This document shows positions 23,042-31,731 of a stretch of DNA of 64,000 nucleotides, piece by piece. Position 1 is the first letter of the stretch. Every line of letters starts with the position of its first letter. The notes under the pieces are model-generated. The model ran no database searches. It had not been told where the DNA came from and saw only the letters and a program-made list of their open reading frames with translations. A program made the translations under genes and the position numbers. The stretch spans positions 3,235-67,234 of the forward strand of contig CAYYKJ010000007.1 in the NCBI GenBank assembly GCA_964441265.1, in the 5' to 3' direction. This DNA comes from JAFGDH01 sp964441265. Its GTDB lineage: Archaea > Aenigmatarchaeota > Aenigmatarchaeia > QMZP01 > QMZT01.

Positions 23042-24049
23042 TCATTCCAGGACCTTTTCCGCGGTCTTATCTTTGTCAGGTTCCTTTTTCTCCGGGGGCT
23101 TTTCCTGCTTTGCATTCCCCTTTTCATACCCTTCCTTCCCTTGCAGCTTCCCCTGGAGAAGGACAATGTTCCTGTTGCATTCGTCTTTTATCTTCCTGAA
23201 CGCCTCCCTGCTCATCTGCTTTTTCTCATGTTTCTCGGCCGCTATCTCCTTCGCCCTTGACAGTTCCCCTATCTTCTTCTTTATCTCTTCCTCGCTCATG
23301 TCCTGCTTTATCTTCTTGAGCTCCATTGCCTCCAGGGCGTCCTCCATGTCCCTCTGGGTCTTCTCCTTTTCCAGCTGCATCTCTGCTTCCTTTTCTGCCC
23401 TCTCTTTTTCCAGCTTCGCGAACTCCTCTTCCCTGCTTTCCTCCACTTTATCATCTCCCCTTTCAGATGGCTTCGGTATGTCCTTCGGGAAATCCCATTC
23501 AACCGAAAACGAAACCATTTCAATGCCGAACCCGGTGAGTATCCCCCCCGTTTTCTCTTCCATCTCCTTTCCGATTTTCTCCCTCAGTGATCCGTTCCTG
23601 CTGACTTCGAGCAGGCCGAGACCGCTCAGATGGGGCGCTATCACGCCTGAAATCAGCTCCATGTATATCTCATTCCAGAGATCGTCCTCGTAGAGCATTT
23701 CCTTGGATTTCATCAGGTTTTCCCTGAATTCATCCACGTCCTGAACCCTGAATACTATTTCGACATCCAGGGAGAGCTTCTGGACATCCCTGGTCCTTAT
23801 TTTCCTTATCTTCTTCTCCAGCTTCCTTTCTGAGGCGTCTACGAAGAGCGCATGGGTGAAATCCGAGTTTATCGGACCGAAGGAATATGTTTTCCCTCCA
23901 TCCAGTATGTTCTGGAGTATGCCGTTCTTCTCCAGAACGACCGATATGCCTTCGGCCACCTTTATATCCTTCCTCAGAAAGCCCGGAAATTCCTCCTTGT
24001 GGAACTTCTGGGCGAGAACGTTCCCTTTACGTTTCCATTCCCTGAACAT
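23042..24049 (-). CDS. SPFH/Band-7-like protein with long coiled coil
   Basis: 335 residues. Residues about 20-200 look like an SPFH (Band 7) core: GISVVLEKNGILQNILDGGKTY, then VEIVFRVQDVDEF and FGIEMVSFSVEW. From about 205 to 300 comes a highly charged Glu/Lys coiled coil, and the tail is Lys/Pro/Glu-rich. There is no transmembrane segment. SPFH proteins form ring-shaped membrane scaffolds or chaperones. The assignment rests on pattern only. Confidence 0.55.
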   Translation of the reverse strand: MFREWKRKGNVLAQKFHKEEFPGFLRKDIKVAEGISVVLEKNGILQNILDGGKTYSFGPINSDFTHALFVDASERKLEKKIRKIRTRDVQKLSLDVEIVFRVQDVDEFRENLMKSKEMLYEDDLWNEIYMELISGVIAPHLSGLGLLEVSRNGSLREKIGKEMEEKTGGILTGFGIEMVSFSVEWDFPKDIPKPSERGDDKVEESREEEFAKLEKERAEKEAEMQLEKEKTQRDMEDALEAMELKKIKQDMSEEEIKKKIGELSRAKEIAAEKHEKKQMSREAFRKIKDECNRNIVLLQGKLQGKEGYEKGNAKQEKPPEKKEPDKDKTAEKVLE

Positions 24050-24149
24050 GCGCTCACCGGATTACCCTGTTTTTAAAGTATGACGAAAAAGCATAAAAAT
24101 AAAGTATTTAAATTGTAAAGACCCATATTAGAGAATTGTGAGTGGTACT

Positions 24150-24566
24150 ATGGCATCAATAGGAGAGGCACATGCCGAAAAACTGATAGAAGCGATGGCC
24201 AAAGAAATGGAGAAAATGGACCAGATAACCCCCCCGGAATGGGCTTCCGTAGTCAAGACGGGAGTGTCCAAGGAGAGGGCGCCCGCCCAGAAGAACTGGT
24301 GGTATGTCCGCTCCGCCTCCGTGCTGAGGAAGATTGCCAGGGGAGATGCCCTGGGGGTATCCAGGCTGAGGAGGATATACGGCTCGAGGAAGCGCAGCGG
24401 CCACAGGCCTGAACACAAGCACGTGGCTTCGGGGGCGGTCATAAGAAAGATACTCCAGCAGCTCGAGGCTGCGGAACTCGTGAAAACCGCGAAACCCCGG
24501 GGCAGGATAACCACCCCCAAGGGAAAGAAATTCATTAATGATGTTTCGAAGAAGATCGCGGGCTGA
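24150..24566 (+). CDS. rps19e: Ribosomal protein eS19
   Basis: 138 residues from MASIGEAHAEKL. PPEWASVVKTGVSKERAP, WWYVRSASVLRKIA, YGSRKRSGHRPEHKHVASG and the C-terminal GRITTPKGKKFIND are the family hallmarks. It starts a translation operon (eS19, PDCD5-like, eL39, eL31, aIF6). A TATA-like TATTTAAATTG lies at 24106-24116. Confidence 0.95.
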   Translation: MASIGEAHAEKLIEAMAKEMEKMDQITPPEWASVVKTGVSKERAPAQKNWWYVRSASVLRKIARGDALGVSRLRRIYGSRKRSGHRPEHKHVASGAVIRKILQQLEAAELVKTAKPRGRITTPKGKKFINDVSKKIAG

Positions 24567-24571
24567 TTGAA

Positions 24572-24853
24572 ATGAACACAATGGATCCCAACGATCTCGC
24601 CAAAGCAAGGCAGATGGAACAGATAGAGAAGACGAAGAAGAAGCTCCTTGCAAAGATACTTAGCAAGGAGGCCTACGAGAGACTCGGAAGGGTGAGATTC
24701 GCCAATCCCGAGCTTGCCTCGCAGGCGGAGCTGTACATACTTCAGGTTTACCAGGCCGGTAAGCTGGGCGGCTCCGTGAGCGACGGTCAGATGAGGGAGG
24801 TTCTGAAGGCCCTCTCGGAAGGCAAAAAGGACTTCAAGATAAAGAGGCAGTGA
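24572..24853 (+). CDS. PDCD5/TFAR19-family DNA-binding protein
   Basis: 93 residues. LAKILSKEAYERLGRVRFANPELASQAELYILQVYQAGKL is the conserved helical core of the archaeal PDCD5 family, usually encoded between eS19 and eL39 as here. Archaeal members bind nucleic acid; the cellular role is unsettled. It lies 5 nt after eS19. Confidence 0.9.
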   Translation: MNTMDPNDLAKARQMEQIEKTKKKLLAKILSKEAYERLGRVRFANPELASQAELYILQVYQAGKLGGSVSDGQMREVLKALSEGKKDFKIKRQ

Positions 24854-24857
24854 TTAC

Positions 24858-25028
24858 ATGTCGAGAAACAAGACAGCAGGAAAGAAGAAGAGGCTTTCGT
24901 CCAAAGGTAACCTCAGGCCCGCCCCCAGATGGGCCGACATAAAGAAGTTCTCCCTGAAGAGGGCCAGAACCAGGAGAATAAGGGTAAGGACGAGGAACTG
25001 GAGAAGGGGATCGGGGCTGGACGTATAG
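24858..25028 (+). CDS. rpl39e: Ribosomal protein eL39
   Basis: 56 residues, very basic: MSRNKTAGKKKRL and PRWADIKKFS plus a C-terminal Arg-rich NWRRGSGLDV. It is slightly longer than the usual 51 residues. eL39 lines the peptide exit tunnel. Between the PDCD5-like gene and eL31. Confidence 0.92.
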   Translation: MSRNKTAGKKKRLSSKGNLRPAPRWADIKKFSLKRARTRRIRVRTRNWRRGSGLDV

Positions 25029-25038
25029 AGTGATTCTT

Positions 25039-25650
25039 ATGGCGGAGAAAGGGAAAACCAATGACATCGAGCGCGTGTACAGGATAAACCTCAGGAGGGC
25101 ATGGCTGAACCACCCCAGGTCCAGAAGGACCAAAAAATCGATTTCTGCCATCAGGGAATTCGTCCTCAGGCACACCAAATCCGCCGACGTCAAGATATCC
25201 GGGGGCATAAACGAGTATGTTATGTCCAGGGGATTCAAGAAGCCCCCCGGGAAGATAAGCATAGAGGTCAGCGGGGATTTCGCCTCCGTGCAGGCAAAGC
25301 TTCCAGGCGAGGTCATAACGAAGAGGGAAGTCAAGAAGTCAGGCATGGGTGGCCTGAAGGAAAGGCTCATGACGAAGCGGGGCGTTACTCCTAAGAAGAA
25401 AGAGGAGATCGAGGAAAAGGCGAAGGAGGCGACCTCGGATGAGAAGATAAAGGAAGCCACCGAAAGGGTCGCCAAAGAGGAGAAGACCGAAAAGCCGTCC
25501 GGGAAGCTGGCGGAAAAGGGAAAAAAGGATACCAAAAAGAAAAAGCCGGAGAAGCCCCCCGGGAAGAAAAAGCAGAAAAAGCCAGAGACAAAGAAGGCAT
25601 CAAAAAAGCCGAAAAATCAGGATAAATCTTCTAAACAGGGGAAGAAATGA
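25039..25650 (+). CDS. rpl31e: Ribosomal protein eL31 with a long Lys-rich tail
   Basis: 203 residues, about twice the family length. Residues 1-85 match eL31: ERVYRINLRRAWLNHP, RRTKKSISAIREFVLRH and GGINEYVMSRGFKKPPGKI. From about residue 95 on it is almost only Lys, Glu, Pro and Ala, probably disordered; it could be a nucleic-acid-binding tail. Operon neighbour of eL39 and aIF6. Confidence 0.9.
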   Translation: MAEKGKTNDIERVYRINLRRAWLNHPRSRRTKKSISAIREFVLRHTKSADVKISGGINEYVMSRGFKKPPGKISIEVSGDFASVQAKLPGEVITKREVKKSGMGGLKERLMTKRGVTPKKKEEIEEKAKEATSDEKIKEATERVAKEEKTEKPSGKLAEKGKKDTKKKKPEKPPGKKKQKKPETKKASKKPKNQDKSSKQGKK

Positions 25651-25654
25651 TAAA

Positions 25655-26314
25655 ATGGGTGTTGAAAGGCTCCGCTTCCGGAGAAACCCCAACATAGGGC
25701 TGTACGGGTTCTCGAACGAAAAATCATGCTTTCTGGGCAGGGTTCTCAAGAAGACCATGAGAGACAAGATCTCGGAGGCCCTGGGAACCCCCGTGATCAG
25801 CGGAACCATGATGGGCACCTCCCTGGCCGGGATATTCTCCGCCGGCAACTCCAAAGGTATAATAGTTTCTGACAAGCTTTTCGAGAACGAGATCAAGGCC
25901 CTCGAAAAGCAGACCAGCGTGCTGACCCTGAAGACCAGCTTCACCGCCCTGGGGAATCTCATTCTCTGCAACGATCACGGCTGTATCATTTCTGAGGAGA
26001 TCAAAAAACATTCCGGGAAGATCAGCGATTTCCTCGGCGTCCCGGTGAAGACCGGAACGATAGCGGGTATGGATCTCGTGGGTTCCCTTGCCCTGGCCAC
26101 CAACAAGGGGTGCCTCGCCTACAAGATGATCGAGACCAGCGAGGCCAAAGCGATAGGCAAGGTTCTGAAGGTGGGCGTGGACGTGGGGTCGGTAAACTTC
26201 GGGAACTACTGGGTCAGATCAGGCATCATAGCCAACTCCAGGGGCGCGGTCGTGGGAGAGCAGACCAGCGGGCCGGAACTGGGGATAATCGCGGAGACGC
26301 TGGGGTTCGTGTAA
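25655..26314 (+). CDS. Translation initiation factor 6
   Basis: 219 residues. This pentein-fold protein binds the large subunit and keeps it from joining the small subunit. Five repeats are visible, with landmarks NPNIGLYGFSNEKSCFLG, GTMMGTSLAGIFSAGNSKGI, LGNLILCNDHGCIIS and GSLALATNKGCL. Last gene of the eS19-eL31 operon, 4 nt after eL31. Confidence 0.94.
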   Translation: MGVERLRFRRNPNIGLYGFSNEKSCFLGRVLKKTMRDKISEALGTPVISGTMMGTSLAGIFSAGNSKGIIVSDKLFENEIKALEKQTSVLTLKTSFTALGNLILCNDHGCIISEEIKKHSGKISDFLGVPVKTGTIAGMDLVGSLALATNKGCLAYKMIETSEAKAIGKVLKVGVDVGSVNFGNYWVRSGIIANSRGAVVGEQTSGPELGIIAETLGFV

Positions 26315-26348
26315 GTAATAATATAAGCCACAAACGGAAATCTTTTCC

Positions 26349-26666
26349 ATGAAAGATGGATTTTACAGGGTTCTGATAAGTGCGACCACTAAACAGGAAG
26401 CAGAGCGGGTACTCAAGATCCTCCTGAGCAACAGACTGATAGCAGGAGGACTGATCACTCAGGGCCTCTCCAACCACTGGTGGAAGGGAAAGATCGAAGA
26501 GGAAACTTATTATAATCTGTCTGCTTTCACGATCAATCAGCACAAAGACGAAATAATCTCCGAGGTCGAAAAAATCCATCGTGATGAAACGCCAATAGTT
26601 GCCTTCTTCCATATCGATTATGCCAATGAAGGGTTTTTCGAATGGGTCAAGAAAAATGCGAAATAG
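26349..26666 (+). CDS. cutA: CutA1-like protein
   Basis: 105 residues. The pattern ISATTKQEAERVLKILLSNRLIAGG ... HWWKGKIEEET ... HRDETPIVAFFHID resembles the CutA family (trimers with a ferredoxin-like fold linked to divalent metal tolerance). The usual CVNI segment is replaced by GGLI, and the P-E-I-[VI] motif reads TPIV, so it is a divergent member. A TATA-like AATAATATAAG is at 26315-26325. Confidence 0.7.
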   Translation: MKDGFYRVLISATTKQEAERVLKILLSNRLIAGGLITQGLSNHWWKGKIEEETYYNLSAFTINQHKDEIISEVEKIHRDETPIVAFFHIDYANEGFFEWVKKNAK

Positions 26667-26715
26667 GCTGCAGAAACCAAAACACTTAAATATTATTGTT
26701 TACTTATATATTCAT

Positions 26716-27303
26716 ATGGTTATTAAAGTAAACGACACTGATTTGAATGTGCTTAGTTTGTTCACGAAGGGATACGACAAGGGATATTACATCCGGGAGG
26801 TCGAAAAGCTTCTGAGCGTGAGTTCAAGAACTGCTCTTGTGACATTGGACAAGCTCGAAAAGAGGGGCATTCTTGACTCGAAAAGAAAAGGCAATATCAA
26901 GATTTACTCAATAAAAAAATCAAGTGTATCGAGGGAGTTTTTCCTTCTGACCGAACAATACAAAAAAATACAGTTCCTTGAAGGTAACCATCTGATCAAG
27001 GAAATCCTGGAAAAAGCAGACGATTTCATGCGAGGAATAGTCATCGTTTTTGGGAGTTATGCCAAAGGGACGCAAAAAGAAGATTCTGATCTGGACCTGT
27101 TTGTTGTAGGTGAATACGAAGAGGATAAAATAAAGGCGGTGGGGAAGAAATACGGGACTAATGTGAATATCAAGAGTTATCCCGTGGAGGTCTTCAATGA
27201 AGAAATACATGATGATATTTTACTCAAAGAGGTCACAGAAAATCACATTTTAATAAAGGGTACAGAGGCATTTGTAAGGGGGGTTTTGAAATGGATCAGA
27301 TAG
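26716..27303 (+). CDS. Winged-helix/MNT nucleotidyltransferase fusion, probable antitoxin
   Basis: 195 residues from MVIKVNDTDLN; earlier in-frame starts overlap cutA and are unlikely. Residues about 1-75 form a winged-helix domain (YYIREVEKLLSVSSRTALVTLDKLEKRGILDS). Residues about 105-195 are a minimal nucleotidyltransferase with the signature GSYAKGTQKEDSDLDLFVV (GSx10DxD). It overlaps the HEPN gene by 13 nt. In such pairs the MNT protein neutralises the HEPN toxin, in characterised cases by adenylylating it; the HTH suggests self-regulation. More A/T-rich than the flanking genes. Confidence 0.8.
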   Translation: MVIKVNDTDLNVLSLFTKGYDKGYYIREVEKLLSVSSRTALVTLDKLEKRGILDSKRKGNIKIYSIKKSSVSREFFLLTEQYKKIQFLEGNHLIKEILEKADDFMRGIVIVFGSYAKGTQKEDSDLDLFVVGEYEEDKIKAVGKKYGTNVNIKSYPVEVFNEEIHDDILLKEVTENHILIKGTEAFVRGVLKWIR

Positions 27304-27755
27304 AATGGTGCTTGCGCCAAAGGAAAGGGATTGAACTTGTAGATCCAAACGATAATCTCAGAGATGCTTACTTGGTCAAAGCCGAGGAAGCTTTGGGCAC
27401 GTTGAGAACATCAGAAAGCAGGGACTGGCAATTGATCGCCGCGTATTATACAATTTACCATGGAATCTATTCCCTGCTCATGGAAATTGGTGTGAAATGC
27501 GAGATCCATTCATGCACCATTGAATTTGCCAAAAGATTTCTGAGCGATTATTTTTCCCCTGGGGATTTTGAACTGATCAACAAGGCATTCTCCGCCAGGA
27601 TCGATTCTCAATATTATGTGAACAGGGAGGTTCCCAACCGGAATTATGATGTCATTGTCAAGAAGACCCCGGGGTTTCTGGTCAAGTGCAAGAACATTGT
27701 AATTGATCAAAGAGAGATTGAGGGCATAAGAGACAAGATTTCTTCGGCGGAATAG
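27291..27755 (+). CDS. HEPN-domain protein, probable toxin
   Basis: 154 residues, helical. RDAYLVKAEEALGTL and AAYYTIYHGIYSLLMEIGV resemble the four-helix HEPN/UPF0332 core. The classic R-x4-6-H ribonuclease motif is not obvious, so activity is uncertain. The 13-nt overlap with the MNT gene shows translational coupling. Function is inferred from the pair. Confidence 0.7.
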   Translation: MDQIEWCLRQRKGIELVDPNDNLRDAYLVKAEEALGTLRTSESRDWQLIAAYYTIYHGIYSLLMEIGVKCEIHSCTIEFAKRFLSDYFSPGDFELINKAFSARIDSQYYVNREVPNRNYDVIVKKTPGFLVKCKNIVIDQREIEGIRDKISSAE

Positions 27756-27832
27756 TCTTCGTTTGCATTCGGGGCGTAGTAAGACAAATTCCGCGTGGCC
27801 AATATAATAAAAATGAACAGGCGAAGTTTTTT

Positions 27833-28258
27833 TTATCTGTACTCGCTCCCTCCTGATCTGTATCCACTCCCTCCGGAGGAGTACTCGCTCTTCGTCGTGT
27901 ATTCGTTCTCGATGATCTGGATTTCGGGGTTTGGCCCGTAGTCTATGGGCTTTTCGTCCTCTACCGTCACCCCTTCTCCCGTTATGATCGTTACAAGCGC
28001 GACCTCGCTGTGGTCGATCACCTTCTCCTTCGAAGGGCTTCCTCCGGTCCTGAACTTCCATATCTCTTTTCCCGTTTTCGCGTCGAGGGCGTAGAAATAA
28101 TAGTTGTCGCACCCGAAGTAAACGATGCCTTCGGATTCGCAGGGACGGCATGCAATGGTCCCGCCGTATTCATGCCTCCACCTGAGTCCGTAATTCTTCT
28201 GGAAAGCCGAATCGGTGATCTCTATGTCGAAATCCTCCGTGAAGTCGAATCCGTCCAT
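27833..28258 (-). CDS. Mini PQQ-like propeller protein with KSEY tail
   Basis: 141 residues. It contains only one complete blade: GIVYFGCDNYYFYALDAKTG followed by KEIWKFRTGG, with a partial blade before it (LRWRHEYGGTIACRPC). An acidic linker then leads to a tail with YTTKSEYSSGGSGYRSGGSEYR-like repeats, similar to the tails of the large propellers at 14943, 60239 and 61539. The N-terminus MDGFDFTEDFDIEI resembles that of the 14943 protein. It is too short for a closed propeller, so it may oligomerise, or derive from a larger one by deletion. Confidence 0.7.
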   Translation of the reverse strand: MDGFDFTEDFDIEITDSAFQKNYGLRWRHEYGGTIACRPCESEGIVYFGCDNYYFYALDAKTGKEIWKFRTGGSPSKEKVIDHSEVALVTIITGEGVTVEDEKPIDYGPNPEIQIIENEYTTKSEYSSGGSGYRSGGSEYR

Positions 28259-28291
28259 CTTTAGAAGATGGATGAAAGAAATAAATTTGGA

Positions 28292-28540
28292 TCAAAGAGG
28301 CATGTCCGGGAGGGTCCTGCATTCGACCCCGAAGGTCCTCTTAACGGAGAAATCGCTCAAATCTATCACCTCAAATTCGACCGGCCCCTTCCCGGAGAAG
28401 ACGGAAGTGTATGAGGATGCGTATTTGACGTGGCAGGGAACTTCTCCTGAAACGGCATCGCACGGACATATATATCTCCCTTTGTACCTAAGGGCAGTTC
28501 CGTATATGCTCTTCCCACACTGGCTGCAGGACACTGACAT
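28292..28540 (-). CDS. Small Cys-rich protein, probable zinc binding
   Basis: About 82 residues from MSVSCSQCG; an upstream ATG at 28564 adds a hydrophobic stretch. CSQCG and CPCD with later cysteines suggest one zinc site; YKGRYICPCDAVSG is reminiscent of a treble clef or zinc ribbon. No family recognised. One nucleotide from the helicase stop. Confidence 0.5.
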   Translation of the reverse strand: MSVSCSQCGKSIYGTALRYKGRYICPCDAVSGEVPCHVKYASSYTSVFSGKGPVEFEVIDLSDFSVKRTFGVECRTLPDMPL

Positions 28541-28564
28541 CGATGCCATGAATAGGAATGGCAA

Positions 28565-30556
28565 CTAATTTTTAAAAACGGATTGTGCGCCCCCTTGGGT
28601 TTCCATGTACCCTCCATTCTCCCTCGCGTACGCGATCAGCTCCCGGTATGTCCCGTGATGCTCAAGGGTTTTGGAATCGCCCGTCATGATCAGCTTCTTC
28701 CTCGCCCTGGTTATGGAGACGTTCAGCCTCCTGAGATCCTCCAGGAAGCCTATCGATCCCTTCCCGTTCGATCTCACGAAAGAGACAAGGATGACGTCCT
28801 TCTCCCTGCCCTGGAAGCCGTCCACGGTCTTGGTCTCGACGTCCTCCGGGAGTTCCCTTTTCATGAGGTCTGTCTGGTCGTCGTAGGGGGATATGACCCC
28901 GATGCCTCTCGGCTTCACGCCCAGTTCCAGGAGCTGTTTTACCAGCTTCCTGATGATCGCGGCCTCCCAGGGGTTCTCCCTGGACTTTGACCCCGGCCTC
29001 TTCCTCTCCGGACATGATCCCAGTGTGTCGAGGAACACGAGCGGTCTCTCCGGATCGAGAGGGCCCTTGACCTTTATGTTCAGCTTATGGTTTCTGACGC
29101 TCTCCGCCGCGCGGAGGCCGTCGCTGTAGAATTGTTTACTGGGGAAGTCCATTATCACGCCGTTCATCCGGTACTGGGTCTCCAGCATCTCCTTTATTCC
29201 CTCCCCGTGGACCTCGATCATCCTCTCGAACAGGGTCTCCTCCAGACCTCCTTTTTTCGCCTTCTGGTTCATTATGGTGGGTGGAAGTTGTTTGTGGTCC
29301 CCTGCCATCACGACCTTGCTTCCCCGGTTCATGGGTATGAGGCAGGACGGCTCGGTCGACTGCGTTGCCTCGTCTATGAATATGACGTCGAATTTCCTCT
29401 CCTCCATGATCTCGCTTCCGGCGGTGGAATTTGTGGTACACACCACATCCGCACTGTCCAGTATCTCGTTCACGGCCCCGTCCTCCAGCTTTTTGGCCTT
29501 TTCGATGAGACCGCTCATCCTTTCCTGGAGTCTGGCCCATTCCGCCATCTTCTTTATCTTCCCCGGCGGGACCCCTCTGGACCCCTCTCCCTTGCCGGCC
29601 AGCTCCAGTATCTTCTCGTTGCTCATGCCCCTCCTCCACCTCTGGGATGGGTATTCGTGCTCTTCCTTCTTCTCACTTATCCTGTCCGCCTCCTCCCTCA
29701 GCTTCCTGGCCTCCCCGTATTTCTCCACGTCCTGTACCAGGAAATCGAGGGAATGCTGCCTTAGGGATTTGGTTATCCTGGCCGGGTGGCCAACCCTGAC
29801 GGCCTTCCTCCCCTTCCCGGTTATGAAATCTACCATGTTGTCGACCGCTACGTTGGAAGCTGCAGTAGCCAGGACCTTCTTCCCCATTTTCACGTGCTGG
29901 ATTATTATCTCTATCAGGGTGGTGGTCTTTCCCGTCCCCGGGGGGCCGTGGACCAGGAACATGTCCTTCGCTGCCACGGACATTTTCACCGCCCTCCTCT
30001 GGGAGGGGTCCAGTGTTTCGTCCTCTATCCTTATTCCCGGGGACTCCGAGAAGCCGGGCTTCCGCTTCCCCAGAAGGATGTCCCTCATCTCGGCCTTCCT
30101 GCCTTCCGCCTTCTCCATCCTGCCCAGGACGTCTTTCATCCTCTGGAAAGTTATGTCGTTGACGTAGAGGTCCATCCTCAGGCCCCTGCCGTATGCAAGG
30201 CGAGGGGGCTTCCTTTCGAAAGAAACGGTGACGGAATAACTGGTCTTGCCGCAGACCGTTCCCGTGGGATTCTCCTTGAGGAGGGGGTTCCCCCTGCTGA
30301 TCAGGACGAGGTCTCCGACGGATATCTCCGTTTCCGGGAGCGGCCCTCCCCTCACGTACTTTATGATGTGGCTTCCCCCCAGGCCGGTCCCCTGGTCCCT
30401 TCCCTTCAGGCCAAGAAGCGCCCTGCCCTTAGATTCCCTTTCCCGGGGGCTCATGTTCCTTATCTCGTTCTCGTGGGCCCGCATCTCCTCCTGCCTTTCC
30501 AGCTCCACCAGCCTCCCGTACCTCTTCCTGTATCTCCCGTAATCCCTGAAAATCAT
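28565..30556 (-). CDS. Superfamily 1 DNA/RNA helicase of the UPF1/IGHMBP2 type
   Basis: 663 residues. Helicase motifs in order: I GPPGTGKTTTL (about residue 205), Ia ASNVAVDNM, II FIDEATQ (DEAT box), III GDHKQLPPT, IV QYRMNGVIM, V TVDGFQGREKDVI, VI NVSITRARKKL. The N-terminal 130 residues contain a beta-barrel-like segment (ISVGDLVLISRGNP) as in SMUBP-2-like proteins. These enzymes unwind nucleic acid 5' to 3'; the in vivo role in archaea is unknown. Alone on its strand, divergent from truD. Confidence 0.9.
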   Translation of the reverse strand: MIFRDYGRYRKRYGRLVELERQEEMRAHENEIRNMSPRERESKGRALLGLKGRDQGTGLGGSHIIKYVRGGPLPETEISVGDLVLISRGNPLLKENPTGTVCGKTSYSVTVSFERKPPRLAYGRGLRMDLYVNDITFQRMKDVLGRMEKAEGRKAEMRDILLGKRKPGFSESPGIRIEDETLDPSQRRAVKMSVAAKDMFLVHGPPGTGKTTTLIEIIIQHVKMGKKVLATAASNVAVDNMVDFITGKGRKAVRVGHPARITKSLRQHSLDFLVQDVEKYGEARKLREEADRISEKKEEHEYPSQRWRRGMSNEKILELAGKGEGSRGVPPGKIKKMAEWARLQERMSGLIEKAKKLEDGAVNEILDSADVVCTTNSTAGSEIMEERKFDVIFIDEATQSTEPSCLIPMNRGSKVVMAGDHKQLPPTIMNQKAKKGGLEETLFERMIEVHGEGIKEMLETQYRMNGVIMDFPSKQFYSDGLRAAESVRNHKLNIKVKGPLDPERPLVFLDTLGSCPERKRPGSKSRENPWEAAIIRKLVKQLLELGVKPRGIGVISPYDDQTDLMKRELPEDVETKTVDGFQGREKDVILVSFVRSNGKGSIGFLEDLRRLNVSITRARKKLIMTGDSKTLEHHGTYRELIAYARENGGYMETQGGAQSVFKN

Positions 30557-30639
30557 ATAAACAACTGGACGGGGAGTGCTTTAAATGTTTTTGTCCGGTC
30601 CGGGGCCTGCTCTTAAATTAGCGTCACCAATCTGATAAT

Positions 30640-31731
30640 ATGCCTGAGATAAAGCAGATCCCGGAGGACTTCGTGGTCAGGGAGATCTTCCGGAAGAAGG
30701 AACCCGGGGAAGGAGGGAAGACCGAGGACAGCCACTACGTATGGTTCACGCTCAAGAAGACCAACTGGAGCCTTTTCCGGGCGGTCAAAATGATCTCAAG
30801 GAAGCTGGGGGTCTCCGTGAAGAGATTCGGATATGCCGGCACCAAGGACAAGAGGGCGGTGACATACCAGAAGGTTTCTGTGTGGAACGTCCCGATGGAG
30901 CGGCTGGAGTCGGTCAGGATAAAGGACATCGAGCTATCCGGTTTCGAGGAGAGGAGGGAGAGGATAAATCTGGGGGACCTGAAAGGCAACCGCTTCGAGA
31001 TAACGGTAAGGGACATCGGGAAAGGGAAAAGGAAGGGTATGGAGAAGAACCTGGAGAGGATAAAAAGGGAGGGCATGATCAATTTTTACGGAAAGCAGAG
31101 GTTCGGGGTGAGGGGCAACACACACCTGGTCGGAAAGGAGATAATAAGGGACCGTCTGAAGGAGGCGGTCTGGACGTACCTGACTCATGGGAGAGAAAGG
31201 GAAAGGAACGAAGACGCCAGGTCGTTCAGGGAGAACCTGGAAAAGGGCGGGGATTTCATGGCCGCCATTAAGGAGTGCCCGGGTTTCCTGGGGACCGAGA
31301 AGACACTTTTGCAGCACCTCGCCCGGGAACCGAACGATTACGCGGGAGCGCTGAGGAGGATACCGAAAAAGCTCCGGAGGATATTCGTCCATGCCTACCA
31401 GTCATACCTGTGGAACGAGATCGCGAAGGTTACGGAAGAGAAAACAATACCTATTATAGGTTTCGATACCGATCTCTCGAAATACGAGTCGGGAAAAGAA
31501 ATGAAGAGAATCCTCGGAGGGGAGGGGATAAAACCGGGCGATTTCAGGCTCAAGTCAATGCCCGAGCTCTCCGCCGAGGGGAGCGAGAGGAAAAGGATAG
31601 TTAGACCGAAGAAACTCGAATGGTCCTTCGGGGAGGATGAAATCAACGAGGGAAAGCTGAAATGCCTGCTGAAGTTCGGGATACCCCCGGGCTCCTACGC
31701 AACGGTCCTCGTGGACGGGGTGCTGAAATGA
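30640..31731 (+). CDS. truD: tRNA pseudouridine(13) synthase TruD
   Basis: 363 residues. The catalytic motif AGTKDKRAVTYQ (Asp at about residue 71) is intact, as are FEITVRDI, MINFYGKQRFG and AYQSYLWNEI. TruD makes pseudouridine 13 in tRNA; archaeal members may modify other sites. The last codon overlaps the next gene start (ATGA). Confidence 0.93.
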   Translation: MPEIKQIPEDFVVREIFRKKEPGEGGKTEDSHYVWFTLKKTNWSLFRAVKMISRKLGVSVKRFGYAGTKDKRAVTYQKVSVWNVPMERLESVRIKDIELSGFEERRERINLGDLKGNRFEITVRDIGKGKRKGMEKNLERIKREGMINFYGKQRFGVRGNTHLVGKEIIRDRLKEAVWTYLTHGRERERNEDARSFRENLEKGGDFMAAIKECPGFLGTEKTLLQHLAREPNDYAGALRRIPKKLRRIFVHAYQSYLWNEIAKVTEEKTIPIIGFDTDLSKYESGKEMKRILGGEGIKPGDFRLKSMPELSAEGSERKRIVRPKKLEWSFGEDEINEGKLKCLLKFGIPPGSYATVLVDGVLK

